Below are positions 36,924 through 36,955 of a stretch of DNA of 36,955 nt, piece by piece. Made by a program: the position numbers and the translations under genes. The notes under the pieces are model-generated. The model worked only from the letters and a program-made list of their open reading frames with translations, was not told the origin of the DNA and made no database searches. Every line of letters starts with the position of its first letter. Positions within the stretch are counted from its first letter, which is position 1. The stretch lies in contig JANTHB010000033.1 in the NCBI GenBank assembly GCA_024762655.1, forward strand, positions 1-36,955. The letters are read 5' to 3'. The DNA comes from Bacteroidales bacterium. Its GTDB lineage: Bacteria > Bacteroidota > Bacteroidia > Bacteroidales > VadinHA17.

Positions 36924-36955
36924 ATGAAACTTTTTTACCGGGAGCTGGGAGAAGG
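36924..36955 (+). CDS. Truncated CDS start, possibly alpha/beta hydrolase
   Basis: ATG at 36924 reading MKLFYRELGE at the window edge; only about 10 codons visible. Confidence 0.35.
   Translation, partial: MKLFYRELGE

Noticed and set aside
1-36955. CRISPR array, tRNA/rRNA, transposon, prophage or classical defence system
   Set aside because: No direct-repeat array, RNA gene, transposase, integrase or known defence domains were seen in the sequence or ORF track.

Overview
This 36.96 kb window looks like a chromosomal segment from a Bacteroidetes (Bacteroidota) genome. It carries about 30 well-supported protein-coding genes. I saw no rRNA or tRNA genes, CRISPR array, transposase or phage genes. 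Most of it is core metabolism and envelope biogenesis: ALDH7-type dehydrogenase, pruA, proline dehydrogenase, ftsB/divIC-like, GT2, MATE, DUF1858, PTPS-folE, fabD, korAB, gamma-carbonic anhydrase, murI, ompH x2, bamA, uppS, two DUF6089-like barrels, nadK, CBS protein and pdxJ. The less ordinary parts are: (1) a tandem pair of large proteins (997 aa and about 1155 aa) with a PPDK_N/PEP-synthase-like ATP-grasp core and N-terminal receiver-like domains, lacking the canonical phosphohistidine motif and PEP-binding domain; (2) an ECF sigma factor overlapping a membrane-anchored PKD protein that ends in a T9SS type-B/gliding-motility C-terminal domain, with a PorP/SprF gene next to it; (3) an exported, Tat-like-signal SOD convergent with a cytoplasmic Fe-type SOD, with attenuator-like or orphan hairpins in the flanking intergenic regions; (4) a PTPS of CxxxxxHGH type next to folE; (5) a perfect 11-bp inverted repeat upstream of korA. 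All assignments come from reading motifs by eye; no database search was run.
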